A stretch of DNA of 64,000 nt, taken from NCBI RefSeq assembly GCF_015712065.1, contig NZ_JACFYZ010000004.1:310001-374000 (forward strand). The letters run 5' to 3'. The number at the start of each line of letters is the position of its first letter. Positions within the stretch are counted from its first letter, which is position 1. Below, one piece after another: positions 24,781-32,807 of this stretch. The notes beneath the pieces were generated by a model. That model did not search any database and had not been told where the DNA came from. It was given only the letters and a program-made list of their open reading frames with translations. A program made the position numbers and the translations under genes. Origin of the DNA: Ectopseudomonas chengduensis. Its GTDB lineage: Bacteria; Pseudomonadota; Gammaproteobacteria; Pseudomonadales; Pseudomonadaceae.

Positions 24781-25182
24781 TCAGGCGGTGCGGTTTTCGA
24801 TCAGGCGATCGGAGCCACCTTCGGCAACGCGGTTTTCGATTAGGCGATCGGAGCCACCTTCGGCAACGCGGTTTTCGATCAGGCGATCGGAGCCACCTTC
24901 GGCAACGCGGTTTTCGATCAGGCGATCAGAGCCACCTTCGGCAACGCGGTTTTCGATCAGGCGATCAGAGCCGCCTTCGGCGACGCGGTTCTCGATCAGA
25001 CGGTCGGAACCACCTTCGGCAACGCGGTTTTCGATCAGACGGTCGGAACCACCTTCGGCAACGCGGTTTTCGATCAGACGATCCGAGCCACCTTCGGCGA
25101 CTACAGGTTGAGCGGAAGAAGCGGCAAATACGTTGGCTGCCAGTACGGAGAAAGCAAAGCTGAGGATGAGTTGGCGTTTCAT
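24781..25182 (-). CDS. Exported tandem-repeat protein (8 x 13 residues)
   Basis: A 133-residue protein: signal peptide MKRQLILSFAFSVLAANVFA, a short linker (ASSAQPV), then eight almost perfect copies of the 13-residue unit VAEGGSDRLIENR, ending TA. The unit is highly charged and balanced (two Glu, one Asp, two Arg), so the mature protein is probably an extended or helical rod in the periplasm or outside. The mature part has no cysteine. I recall similar short repeat proteins in pseudomonads, some with an unexplained name as phage infection protein; no function is established to my knowledge. CTGGAG before the ATG and a strong terminator after it indicate a real transcript. Confidence 0.82.
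   Translation of the reverse strand: MKRQLILSFAFSVLAANVFAASSAQPVVAEGGSDRLIENRVAEGGSDRLIENRVAEGGSDRLIENRVAEGGSDRLIENRVAEGGSDRLIENRVAEGGSDRLIENRVAEGGSDRLIENRVAEGGSDRLIENRTA
24790..25101. repeat. 39-bp tandem repeat, eight copies
   Basis: Eight in-frame 39-base units within the exported repeat gene, spanning 312 bases. Copies differ by a few third-position and silent changes (for example GATCGGAG, GATCAGAG and GGTCGGAA), so the array is not brand new but stays at protein identity. Copy number can change without frameshift. Confidence 0.93.
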
Positions 25183-25466
25183 GATGTGGTGCTCCAGGGG
25201 GTTGTGGTTGGGTATGGAGCAGATGTTACGCACTGGATTTTTTCAGAGAACTTCATTGGCTTGATGGTGAACATCGATGCGGCTGATAGCTGGCGAAAGC
25301 CCCGCGATAGAAGGCTTCCAGCTGTTTCATAAGCGTCGCTGGGGCCCGTTCATGGTGAGCGTCGGGCTCGACCAGACCGCCGGCATATCGACGGCAGCGA
25401 TAGTGATTCTGCCCATTCGCAGCCTGAGCTATGATGCGCGCCCTTCGTCTTCGCGCCCCTGTCACC

Positions 25467-26210
25467 ATGTCCGGCAATGCCCTCTATACCGACCTGTCGG
25501 GTTACTACGATCTGATGTGCGCAGACATCGACTACGCCGCGCAGAGTCATTGCGTGCAGCGCCTGCAACAGCTGTTCGGCAACGGCGGTAGGCGCCACCT
25601 CGATCTGGCCTGCGGTACCGGCCCGCATGTGCGCCATTTTCTCGATGCCGGCTATGTCAGCAGCGGCCTGGACATCAACCAGCCGATGCTCGACCGCGCC
25701 GCCCAGCGCTGCCCCGAGGCACGCTTTGCCCAGCAGGACATGTGCGGTTTTCAGGTCGACGAGCCGCTGGACCTGATCACCTGCTTTCTCTACTCCATCC
25801 ACTACAGCGCCAGCATCGAGCGGCTCAAGGCCTGTATCGCCAGCGTGCACGGCGCCCTGGCGGCTGGCGGTGTGTTCTGCTTCAACGCCGTGGACAAGCT
25901 GCGCATCGACAATGCCTCGTTCGTTTCCCACAGCACGCGGCATGCCGAAGGGCAGTTCCGCTTCAGCTCCGGCTGGTACTACCGCGGTGACGGCGAACAG
26001 CAGGCGCTGCGCCTGCGCATCGAACGCACCCTCGCCGAGCAGACCGAGGTCTGGCACGACGAACACCCGATGGTGGCGGTGAACTTCGCCGAGCTGCAGA
26101 GCCTGCTGGCGCCGTACTTCGAGGTGCAGGTGCTGGAGCACGATTATCAGCGTCTGGCGCCGTGGGATGGCAGCTCCGGCAACGCGCTGTTTGCCTGCAC
26201 CAAGCGCTGA
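25467..26210 (+). CDS. SAM-dependent methyltransferase, class I
   Basis: A 247-residue class I methyltransferase. Motif I is HLDLACGTGPHVRHFLDAGY, followed by GLDINQPMLDRAAQRCPEA with the acidic residue that holds the SAM ribose, and DLITCFLYSIHY as motif IV. The start MSGNALYTDLSGYYDLMCADIDY is typical of small-molecule methyltransferases of this group; a Met 12 codons upstream is also possible. The C-terminal domain is beta-rich (FSSGWYYRGDGEQQALRLRIE). The substrate is unknown. It converges with azoR, 35 bases between stops. Confidence 0.85.
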   Translation: MSGNALYTDLSGYYDLMCADIDYAAQSHCVQRLQQLFGNGGRRHLDLACGTGPHVRHFLDAGYVSSGLDINQPMLDRAAQRCPEARFAQQDMCGFQVDEPLDLITCFLYSIHYSASIERLKACIASVHGALAAGGVFCFNAVDKLRIDNASFVSHSTRHAEGQFRFSSGWYYRGDGEQQALRLRIERTLAEQTEVWHDEHPMVAVNFAELQSLLAPYFEVQVLEHDYQRLAPWDGSSGNALFACTKR

Positions 26211-26245
26211 GGCGAGGCAGCGTCATCCTCAGGCTGGCCATTGCC

Positions 26246-26947
26246 TCACGCCGGCTCTTCGACGCGCTCGGCTTGCAATGCACGCTGCAGCTCGGCCACC
26301 AGCGCATCGACGTTGCCCAAGGCCTGTTTGACGGATTCGGCGAGCAGTTCACCGCCGACTTCCTGACCCTCGATGGCAACCTGGTGCACGCGGGTGATGC
26401 CGATGAAGCCGAGTGCGGTGATCAGGTTCGGCTCCAGATGGTTCATATGCGCCATTTCTCCGCCCACATCGAAACCGACGCCGCCGCGCGCCGTGAGGAT
26501 CACCGCATGGCGCGGCCGGTCGGCCAGCCTGGGTACATAGGGATCGAGCGGGTTGCTTTCATCCACGTCCACCGTGCGGCCGGGGCGTACTACCTGGTCA
26601 ATCCACGCCTTGAGCGCGGCGGGCATGCCGAAGTTGTAGAGCGGCGTGCCGATCACCAGCACGTCGGCGGCGATCAGTTCATCCACCAGGCGATCGCTTT
26701 CGGCCAGGGTGTCGTGCATCCATGCCTCGCGTTTCGGCTCGGGCGTGAAGGATGAGGCGATCCAGTCATGGCTGATGATCGAGGGCGGATTCTGGCCGAT
26801 GTCGCGGTAGGTAACGACATCCTGCGGGCGGCGCGCCTGCCACCGGCTGATGAAGCGATGGCTGAGATTGCGGCTGTGCGAACCGTGCTGATCCTTGCCG
26901 GCGAGGCCGGGGCGGGCGCTGGCGTCGAGATGCAGAATATGGGTCAT
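26246..26947 (-). CDS. azoR: FMN-dependent NADH azoreductase
   Basis: A 233-residue flavodoxin-like oxidoreductase of the AzoR family that reduces quinones and azo dyes with NADH and FMN. Marks: HILHLDASARPG with the phosphate-binding loop, SHSRNLSHRFI, VLVIGTPLYNFGMPAALKAWIDQVVRPGRT (split here only by reading), LTARGGVGFD and FIGITRVHQV. Length is typical of AzoR-like proteins. AGGAGA lies 7 bases before the ATG. A LysR-type gene is divergent from it, the usual arrangement for control of such reductases. Confidence 0.88.
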   Translation of the reverse strand: MTHILHLDASARPGLAGKDQHGSHSRNLSHRFISRWQARRPQDVVTYRDIGQNPPSIISHDWIASSFTPEPKREAWMHDTLAESDRLVDELIAADVLVIGTPLYNFGMPAALKAWIDQVVRPGRTVDVDESNPLDPYVPRLADRPRHAVILTARGGVGFDVGGEMAHMNHLEPNLITALGFIGITRVHQVAIEGQEVGGELLAESVKQALGNVDALVAELQRALQAERVEEPA

Positions 26948-27066
26948 GATGGGTCTCCTGCTTGAATTTGAATTCACCTGTGATTGGCAGCAGACTCAGG
27001 CTAAGGTCGCCCCAATCGGGCGACAAACGATCAATATTTTTCGCAATGGATGAGGAAAATTCAGGC

Positions 27067-27966
27067 ATGAGCCGGCGCCGACTCCCTCCGCTTTCCGCCT
27101 TGCGCGCCTTCGAGGCGGCCGCACGCCACGAAAGCGCCAAGCAGGCCGCGGAAGAGCTTTCCGTTACCGCCACAGCGATCAGTCACCAGATTCGCGCGCT
27201 GGAAGAATCCCTCGGTGTCGCGCTGTTCGTGCGCAAGCCGCGGCAGCTGGAACTGACCATGGCCGGACGTGAACTGCAGCAGGTGCTGGAAAGCGCCTTC
27301 GACAGCATCGGCGCCGCGGTCGAACGCCTCAGCGCGACGCCCAGCCGACAGGCCATTACCCTCAGCACCACGCCGGCAGTGGCCGTGCGCTGGCTGCTGT
27401 CCTGGGTATGCATGCTGCGCGACTCCCATCCCAATATCGACCTGCGTATCCACGCCTCGCACGAGCCGGTGGCGCTCGATGGTGTCACGGCAGATATCGC
27501 CATTCGCTACGGCGACGGTCGCTGGCCCGGCCTGGTGGCGGAAAAACTCTTCGACAACACCTTCGTCCCGGCCTGCAGCCCGTTGCTGGGGCTGCACGAT
27601 GCGACTGAGCTGCCCAGGCATACGCTGATTCATTTTCGTAACCAGGCAGCGATCTCCTCGCCGATGGACTGGGCCGTCTGGCAGAAACAGGCTCAGGTGC
27701 CGGGGCTGGATGTCAGTGCCGGGTTGGTGTTCTCCGACGAAACCCACGCCGTCTCGGCGGCCGTCGGCGCCCAGGGCGTGGCGCTGATGAGTCGGCAACT
27801 GATCGAGGATGAGCTGAGAGAGGGACGACTGGTGCAGCCCTTCGGCCCGGAACTGGAAGGCAAGCCATTCTTTCTGGTGTACCCGGAGAGCCGCATAAAT
27901 GACCCGACCATTCTCGCGGTGCGGGAGTGGATCATGGCGGTGCCGGGTGGGTTGTGTTCGGTGTGA
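27067..27966 (+). CDS. LysR-type transcription regulator (GcvA-like)
   Basis: A 299-residue LysR protein. The winged helix-turn-helix is LPPLSALRAFEAAARHESAKQ then AAEELSVTATAISHQIRALEESLGVALF; the remainder is the two-lobed ligand-binding domain (ITLSTTPAVAVRWLLSW, DIAIRYGDGRWPGL). The sequence is closest to the GcvA/AmpR-like subgroup. It is divergent from azoR, with about 119 bases between starts, so it probably regulates azoR and itself. GAGGA lies 9 bases before this start; two upstream Mets are possible but give an atypical N terminus. Confidence 0.87.
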   Translation: MSRRRLPPLSALRAFEAAARHESAKQAAEELSVTATAISHQIRALEESLGVALFVRKPRQLELTMAGRELQQVLESAFDSIGAAVERLSATPSRQAITLSTTPAVAVRWLLSWVCMLRDSHPNIDLRIHASHEPVALDGVTADIAIRYGDGRWPGLVAEKLFDNTFVPACSPLLGLHDATELPRHTLIHFRNQAAISSPMDWAVWQKQAQVPGLDVSAGLVFSDETHAVSAAVGAQGVALMSRQLIEDELREGRLVQPFGPELEGKPFFLVYPESRINDPTILAVREWIMAVPGGLCSV

Positions 27967-28047
27967 CGACTGTCTAAGGGCCACAGCCATGGCACCCGCC
28001 AGGCATCCGTGCCAAGATTTGCTGGTACACAAGCGAGAGGTGAAACC

Positions 28048-28272
28048 ATGGATCTGCAGAAGATCGAGGATGAAGCCCTGCATCTTTCCAAGAAGGAGCG
28101 GGCACAGCTGATCCAGCGTCTGGTCTTGAGTCTGGATGACCCTTCGGAAGACGAACTGCGATCAGACTGGTTGCTTGAAGCGCAGCGACGCGCACAAGAG
28201 CTCGATAGCGGCTCGATTCAGGCAGTGCCGGGTGACGAGGTCATGAAGAAGGCCAGAGCCCTGATTCGATGA
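28048..28272 (+). CDS. Addiction-module antitoxin component
   Basis: A 74-residue acidic helical protein of the putative addiction module family: MDLQKIEDEALHLSKKERAQ, LIQRLVLSLDDPSEDELRS, WLLEAQRRAQELDSGS, QAVPGDEVMKKARALIR. This pattern is the usual partner of ParE/RelE-type toxins. The next gene starts inside its stop codon (ATGA), so the two are translated together, and the antitoxin comes first. GAGAGGTG upstream is the ribosome-binding site. It probably binds its own promoter with the toxin. Confidence 0.87.
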   Translation: MDLQKIEDEALHLSKKERAQLIQRLVLSLDDPSEDELRSDWLLEAQRRAQELDSGSIQAVPGDEVMKKARALIR

Positions 28273-28562
28273 AGTATTTTTTCCACCCGGCAGCGGAAGC
28301 CGAGTTTCTGGAGTCAGTCGGTTATTACGAATCGAAGGTTCCTGGATTGGGTGGGGCATTGATCAACGAGTTTCAGGCCTTGGCCACATTGATTGGTGAG
28401 TCACCCATGGCCTGGCGGATTGAACTTGAACCAGATATTCGCAGCGTCCCCCTTCGGCGTTTTCCGCTATCGATCATTTACCGGCCAAGGCCTGACGGCT
28501 TCCAGATTCTGGCCGTTGCCCATCACAGCCGCCGTCCGCAGTACTGGCTTGGCAGGTTTTGA
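28269..28562 (+). CDS. ParE/RelE-family toxin
   Basis: A 97-residue basic protein of the ParE/RelE superfamily: MKYFFHPAAEAEFLESVGYYESK, then GLGGALINEFQALATLI and SVPLRRFPLSIIYRPRPDG, ending in AVAHHSRRPQYWLGRF. The C-terminal HHSRRPQYW pattern is typical for ParE-like toxins encoded with this antitoxin type. ParE toxins poison gyrase and RelE toxins cut mRNA; which applies here is not visible. It overlaps the antitoxin stop by 4 bases. Confidence 0.87.
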   Translation: MKYFFHPAAEAEFLESVGYYESKVPGLGGALINEFQALATLIGESPMAWRIELEPDIRSVPLRRFPLSIIYRPRPDGFQILAVAHHSRRPQYWLGRF

Positions 28563-28581
28563 TTCCGGGCTTTCCAGCTGT

Positions 28582-28603
28582 CTCCCATGCGGCTGCATGG
28601 GAG
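28582..28603 (+). terminator. Possible terminator after toxin gene
   Basis: A perfect 9-bp stem CTCCCATGC / GCATGGGAG with loop GGCT lies 20 bases after the toxin stop. No T tract follows on the plus strand, so intrinsic termination is uncertain. Confidence 0.45.
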
Positions 28604-28649
28604 TCGCCCTGTGACCTGGTTAATGCCAGACAGCGGAACTCATGAGCGC

Positions 28650-29126
28650 TCAATAATAAACATCCTCTGCGGCATGCTTTCTCTGTCGCATCAAGGCAAA
28701 GAACGACAGGCCGAGTAGCAGCAGGATCGCCGTCGAACAGCCCATGAAGACCTTGGCATCTGCATCGCTGGAGTCGTAAGCGGCTTGCGTCATCTTGATC
28801 GACGGCGCCCATGTGGAGTAGATCACCGGAATCTTGTCGTTGATGGCGTACGAAGCAGGGTCGTATTGCCTGTTCTGGGTGTAGGTATCCGTGAACGCTG
28901 TGCCGTCGGCGTCATAGCGGTAAGTGATTATGTTCAGGTCGGGGTTGGGCGTGTTGTATATCTCGGTAATGCGGGCTTGTGCCTGCTGATTGCCGATCAG
29001 CATGAAGAGCGCGGTCGCGCCGTGGTTGCTCATCAGCGCGAGAATGGCGAGGGGCACGATCGCGATCAGCGACAGGGTAGAGAGCGTGGTGAGAAAGTCT
29101 CTTTTTTCTTCCCGTGGGTAATACAT
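28650..29126 (-). CDS. DUF3592-like membrane protein
   Basis: A 158-residue protein with a membrane helix near each end (SLIAIVPLAILALMSN and FMGCSTAILLLLGLSFFALM) and a beta-rich soluble segment between them: IITYRYDADGTAFTDTYTQ and KIPVIYSTWAPSIK. This arrangement fits the DUF3592 pattern, in which the loop between two helices holds a small beta domain. Function is unknown. It converges with the toxin gene. The ribosome-binding site is weak and the start could be a few codons different. Confidence 0.72.
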   Translation of the reverse strand: MYYPREEKRDFLTTLSTLSLIAIVPLAILALMSNHGATALFMLIGNQQAQARITEIYNTPNPDLNIITYRYDADGTAFTDTYTQNRQYDPASYAINDKIPVIYSTWAPSIKMTQAAYDSSDADAKVFMGCSTAILLLLGLSFFALMRQRKHAAEDVYY

Positions 29127-29183
29127 GCGATGGCATCCGTTATTTCGAGGTGAAGTTCAGCGGGCGTTGAACCGCGATTTTAA

Positions 29184-30575
29184 TCAGTGGCCACTGAGCT
29201 GAAGGTAATAGGCATCCCACAGCTTATTGCGGAATTTGTTGGTTGGGTCGACGCGCTTTTTCAGCGCGAAGAACTCCTCGGCGCGAGGGTAGGCGGCAAG
29301 GAACTGCTCCCGGCTGGCGTGGATTTGATAGGGCAGGTAGTAGCTGCCCTGGTGGGCGATGGCGAGGTCGATCAGCTGTCGTGTCCAGTCGCCTACGGCG
29401 GCGCGCTCGCTGGGTGAGACGCCCTGGCGGTAGTAGATCACCAGCGCGAAGGTGTCTTCGCGGGCCCAGGCCAGCAGCGTACCCGGGTCGGCTTTGGCAT
29501 GGCGGATGGAGATATTGGCGACCTTGACCTTGTGCGCTTTGAGCACGTCTCTCATGCCCGCGACAAAGGGCTCCAACTGGGCTTCGGGCACGAAATATTC
29601 CTGCAGCACATAGCTGTAGTCGGTGCCGGAAATTGGCTGCAGTTCGCGCACATCCAGGCTGGCCTCATGGTTGCGCCACTGCACTTGCGGTCGTTTGAGC
29701 AGCAACGGGTCGACGACGCTTTCGCGCACCTTTGCGCCGCCATTGCTGCTGGCCACTGCCAGCGCGGCGCGCATGGCCTTGTAGTCGCGGTCCAGCGGTA
29801 CCAGGCGTGCGGTGACGGTCAGCGGCGCATCCGTACGCAGGTAGGACACGGCACGAACGCTGTCGTAGTCGTCGGTGTAGAGAATGCCGTTGTGCATCAC
29901 CATGTCCGGGTTATCGACGACCTGGCTGGCGAAGAACTGCGCGTAGTCGCCGAGCGGCAAGAGCTGCGTCTGACGCACCAGCTTGCTGTTCTCCACCAGC
30001 GGCAGGGTGGCCTCGACAATGACGCCCAGCCCGCCGTAACCGCCGATGGCGCCATGGAACAGCTCGCTGTTGTGCGTCGGGCTGGCATCCACCAGCTGAC
30101 CGTCGGCCAGCACCAGGCGAAGCGAGCGAACGCCGAGTACCAACGGCCCCTGGCCGACGTAACGGCCATGGGCGTTGACGCTCAGCGCGCCGCCGACGGT
30201 GAAGTTGGCGTAGGACTGCATGATCTGCGGCGACAGGCCGTGCGGGTCGATGTACTCCAGTATCTCGCGCCAGGTGATGCCGGCCTGCACACGAATCTCC
30301 CGGCGTTCTGCGGAAAACTCCAGCACCTGGTTGAACTGGCGCATGTCCAGTTGCAGGGCCTGCTCGGTGGCGGTTTGCCCGCCCATGCTGTAGCGCCCGC
30401 CGCCAATGGCGATGGGGCCGGCATGCCCGCTAACGGCCGTGACGATCTGCTCCAGTTCGGTGGGCACCAATACCTGCGCCACTTGGATGGGGTTCATGCC
30501 GGTGACGTCGTTGACGGTCTCGGTAGCGTGCACGCAATGGCACAGCAACAGCAGTAGGACGAGGGCGATGCGCAT
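29184..30575 (-). CDS. Exported FAD-binding oxidase (PCMH/VAO fold)
   Basis: A 463-residue protein with a signal peptide (MRIALVLLLLLCHCVHA) and an FAD-binding PCMH domain at about 35-210: QVLVPTELEQIVTAV, GPIAIGGGRYSMGGQ, TWREILEYIDPHGLSPQ and GGALSVNAHGRYVG, then GGYGGLGVIVEATL. In sugar-lactone and alditol oxidases the first loop is often GRGHS with a His that binds FAD covalently; here it is GRYS, so FAD is probably not covalent there. The C-terminal half is a substrate domain ending VDPTNKFRNKLWDAYYL. Export implies a periplasmic oxidase. Substrate unknown. Confidence 0.82.
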   Translation of the reverse strand: MRIALVLLLLLCHCVHATETVNDVTGMNPIQVAQVLVPTELEQIVTAVSGHAGPIAIGGGRYSMGGQTATEQALQLDMRQFNQVLEFSAERREIRVQAGITWREILEYIDPHGLSPQIMQSYANFTVGGALSVNAHGRYVGQGPLVLGVRSLRLVLADGQLVDASPTHNSELFHGAIGGYGGLGVIVEATLPLVENSKLVRQTQLLPLGDYAQFFASQVVDNPDMVMHNGILYTDDYDSVRAVSYLRTDAPLTVTARLVPLDRDYKAMRAALAVASSNGGAKVRESVVDPLLLKRPQVQWRNHEASLDVRELQPISGTDYSYVLQEYFVPEAQLEPFVAGMRDVLKAHKVKVANISIRHAKADPGTLLAWAREDTFALVIYYRQGVSPSERAAVGDWTRQLIDLAIAHQGSYYLPYQIHASREQFLAAYPRAEEFFALKKRVDPTNKFRNKLWDAYYLQLSGH

Positions 30576-30763
30576 GGAGCTTCCTTGTTCGCAGCGGAGA
30601 ACGAATGGCTTGGCTGATAGTGCGTCGTGGCGTGTTCAGGTAGCAATCGCCAGTGGCCAGTCAGGGTGCTTCATTTTCAATAGGTCGAAGAAAGTATTAG
30701 CGCGTTCTGTCGGTGTTTCTTTTCGATTGAATGGACAAGGATGACCCCACTCCACAAAGAGTG

Positions 30764-31168
30764 ATGACGATGAAACCCATGATCAAACACCCGAGTCTTT
30801 GGCTGTGCGTGCTGCTGTTCACTGCCCTTGCCGGGTGCGCAAGCCAACCCATCGAACGAGTTAACACCATGAGCAAACCATTGGTATCCCTTGCCGTACT
30901 CAAGGCCAAACCCGGTAAGCAACAGGAACTGAAAGAAGGCTTGCTGCGCCTGATAGAACCTACGCGGGCCGAACCGGGCAACCTTGATTACGTGCTGTTC
31001 GAAATGCGTGATGAGCCGGGCACCTTCTACATGCGTGAAGCCTTCAAGGATCAGGCGGCCCTGGATGCGCATTTTGCAACGCCCTATTTTCAGGCGTTTG
31101 CCGCCACCGCTGATGAACTGCTCAGCGAGCCATTGCAGCTGATATTCCTCGAGCAGGTATCCAACTGA
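30764..31168 (+). CDS. ABM-domain lipoprotein
   Basis: About 134 residues. The N terminus has a hydrophobic stretch (SLWLCVLLFTALAGC) ending in a lipobox LAGC, so the protein should be a membrane-anchored lipoprotein. After a short linker comes an ABM domain starting SKPLVSLAVLKAKPGKQQE, with EPTRAEPGNLDYVLFEMRD and FYMREAFKDQAALDAHF. Cytosolic ABM proteins are common; a lipidated form is unusual. An internal Met (residue 37, MSKPLV) could give a shorter cytosolic form. The exact start among three close Mets is uncertain. It is divergent from the exported oxidase gene. Confidence 0.75.
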   Translation: MTMKPMIKHPSLWLCVLLFTALAGCASQPIERVNTMSKPLVSLAVLKAKPGKQQELKEGLLRLIEPTRAEPGNLDYVLFEMRDEPGTFYMREAFKDQAALDAHFATPYFQAFAATADELLSEPLQLIFLEQVSN

Positions 31169-31400
31169 GTGGGACCCATGGCCATTGCTTGATGCAGGGG
31201 GATGCCCGTTGGTTCGCTGATGGTCGTTTCCATGCCTCTAGATGGGCCGCCATCAGCGCCCGCTATTCGTTCTGACCGGGCGAGAGCCTTGTCGTAATGC
31301 TTTATCCGCGTTGGCGGGCGTTCAACGTCCGCCAACTGCGCGTGTGCATGCGTGGTGTCGGCTGACCGCCACAGGTGATTGCAATCGGCGTTTCGTGAAA

Positions 31401-31419
31401 CCCCACGGCTAGCGTGGGG
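31401..31419 (-). terminator. Terminator after GNAT gene
   Basis: A perfect 7-bp stem CCCCACG / CGTGGGG with a 5-base loop lies 8 bases after the stop of the acetyltransferase gene; on the minus strand TTTC follows. A second hairpin (GTTGGCGG / CCGCCAAC) lies near 31310-31340 in the 258-base gap, which has no other gene. Confidence 0.6.
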
Positions 31420-31426
31420 CATCGCC

Positions 31427-32122
31427 TCAATGCAACGCGCGCGAGGGCAGGCGCTCGTCGACCAGTTGCTGAGCCTGGAGCGCGAGTGCATCGAGGTGCG
31501 CGTCACGCTGTTTTTCCGCCTGTTGCATGGCTCGCTGGCCGTGCTGCTTGAGCAGGTAGGCGTGAATCTGCCTGACCTCGGTGGAGGCAAACACCGGCGC
31601 CAGGTCGGCGACCGCGACCATGCCGCTGGAGCGGTAGTCGCGGCTGTTCATCACCACCAGCGCACCCTGAGTGGCCAGCACCTGCAAGCCAAGGGCCTCG
31701 AACAGCGGCACCTTGTCTGCCACGCAGGCCAGCTCCAGGTGCGGGCGTCGCTCCAGCACGCGTTGCAGCAGCGCCCGGCCGATGCCCTGAGCGCGATGCT
31801 CGCTATGCACCGCCAGATAGGCGAGGGTGCATGCGGCAGCATCGTCCGGGCTCGGCAGATACAGGGCAAACCCCAGCACACGGGCCGGGTCTTCATCGTC
31901 CAGCGCCAGTAGCAACTGCACGGGGCCTTCGGCATCGCCGTTCATGGTCTGCAGGTGCAGATGCAGCTCATAGCCGATCACGTACTGGTACAGCTGATAC
32001 AGCGGATTGCTTGGCAGCAGCGGTACTGCGCTGACATCGGCGAAGTAGTCCACCACCATCTGCTGCACTTGGCTCTTCAGTGACTCGGGCGGCGGGCTGC
32101 TGAGGTGGGAAAGGGTGAACAT
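31427..32122 (-). CDS. GNAT-domain protein, 231 residues
   Basis: A 231-residue protein with a GNAT acetyltransferase domain in the middle (about 60-165): VQLLLALDDEDPARVLGFALYL, CTLAYLAVHSEHRAQGIGRALLQ with the acetyl-CoA loop RAQGIGRA, and LGLQVLATQGALVVMNS. The first 50 residues are helical and the last 60 are a charged helix (RQIHAYLLKQHGQRAMQQAEKQ, shortened here) not part of the family. I start at MFTLSHLSS; the reading frame upstream is Arg/Ser-rich and probably not coding. The substrate is unknown. Confidence 0.78.
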   Translation of the reverse strand: MFTLSHLSSPPPESLKSQVQQMVVDYFADVSAVPLLPSNPLYQLYQYVIGYELHLHLQTMNGDAEGPVQLLLALDDEDPARVLGFALYLPSPDDAAACTLAYLAVHSEHRAQGIGRALLQRVLERRPHLELACVADKVPLFEALGLQVLATQGALVVMNSRDYRSSGMVAVADLAPVFASTEVRQIHAYLLKQHGQRAMQQAEKQRDAHLDALALQAQQLVDERLPSRALH

Positions 32123-32253
32123 CGGCAGGAGGGCTCCGCTGGGCGAGTGGGCCTGGATTGTAACCCGTGAGCCGCTTTGCTCGGGCGTCGCGATTGCCAC
32201 TGCTCGCCTCGGGTAATATGACGACGCACCGAACGCTGACCCGGAAGAACCTT

Positions 32254-32625
32254 GTGCCATCGCCGAAACGAAAATACTCAGCTGTGGAGCGCGAACTGAT
32301 CCGCACCCTGACCCTTGCCTGTGAAACGGCGAAAAGCGAAATCGTCGGCTTCCAGTGGCTGACCCATGATGTGAACTACGAGCAGTTTCCGCAGAGCCTT
32401 GTGGTGACCTGGATGTTCGACAGCGAAGCGAACAAGGCGCGTGCACTTGCCTGCGCCGACAAGGCGAGAATGCGGGCGCTGACATTGGCTGCTTTCGATG
32501 AGGTGGGCATCAGCGTTTCCAGCATCGCCGACCACGTGGCGTTCTCGGTAGAACGACCGGCAAGGGGCAAGCGTGGCCAAGGACATTTAGAACCCCTGCG
32601 TGTCGCTGTGCCAGCTCAACAGTGA
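32254..32625 (+). CDS. Conserved hypothetical protein (Fis-family annotated type)
   Basis: About 123 residues from a GTG start (GGAAGAA 5 bases upstream): VPSPKRKYSAVERELIRTL. It is soluble and mixed alpha/beta, with AKSEIVGFQWLTHDVNYEQF, SLVVTWMFDSEANKARALAC and LTLAAFDEVGISVSS. I recall similar pseudomonad proteins annotated, without good reason, as Fis-family regulators; there is no Fis helix-turn-helix here. The last 18 codons overlap the start of the DUF1289 gene and look less conserved. An upstream Met (32218) would add residues without support. Confidence 0.6.
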   Translation: MPSPKRKYSAVERELIRTLTLACETAKSEIVGFQWLTHDVNYEQFPQSLVVTWMFDSEANKARALACADKARMRALTLAAFDEVGISVSSIADHVAFSVERPARGKRGQGHLEPLRVAVPAQQ

Positions 32626-32764
32626 GCTGTGCGTCAGCTGTGGGCGCACGCGTGAGGAAATCCGCAAATGGCGGGGCATGAAACGGCCCGAGAAGATGGC
32701 TACCGTGCAGAAGGCGGCAGCGCGGATGAAGGTGATTGCCAAGAAGAAAGTTAAAGGTCAGTAG
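32573..32764 (+). pseudogene. DUF1289 gene with in-frame TAG at codon 6
   Basis: From GTG 32573, preceded by AAGGGG, the frame reads MAKDI, then TAG (32588-32590), then NPCVSLCQLNSELCVSCGRT and REEIRKWRGMKRPEKMATVQ to a TAG at 32762. The part after the stop is a clear DUF1289 domain with its four-cysteine cluster (CVSLC and CVSC). A single-base change from GAG or another sense codon would explain it. Alternatively a GTG at 32600 could restart translation, giving a product that lacks the first Cys. Either the gene is freshly broken or the start is unusual. The rest of the frame is undamaged. Confidence 0.75.
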
Positions 32765-32790
32765 GGTGGATGACGCTTTTTTCATCCACC
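32762..32790. repeat. Direct repeat A next to isochorismatase gene
   Basis: A 29-base sequence beginning TAGGGTGGATGACGC and ending TTCATCCACC, itself a hairpin (GGTGGATGA with TTCATCCACC). An identical copy in the same orientation lies at 33471. Similarity continues about 30 bases beyond it. Confidence 0.9.
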
Positions 32791-32807
32791 GTCAGCGGTT
32801 ATCCGGG

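Noticed and set aside
24788..25111. Plus-strand frame through the 39-bp repeats
   Set aside because: It reads the repeat antisense (FSIRRSEPPSATR units), without signal peptide or ribosome-binding site; the minus-strand frame has both.
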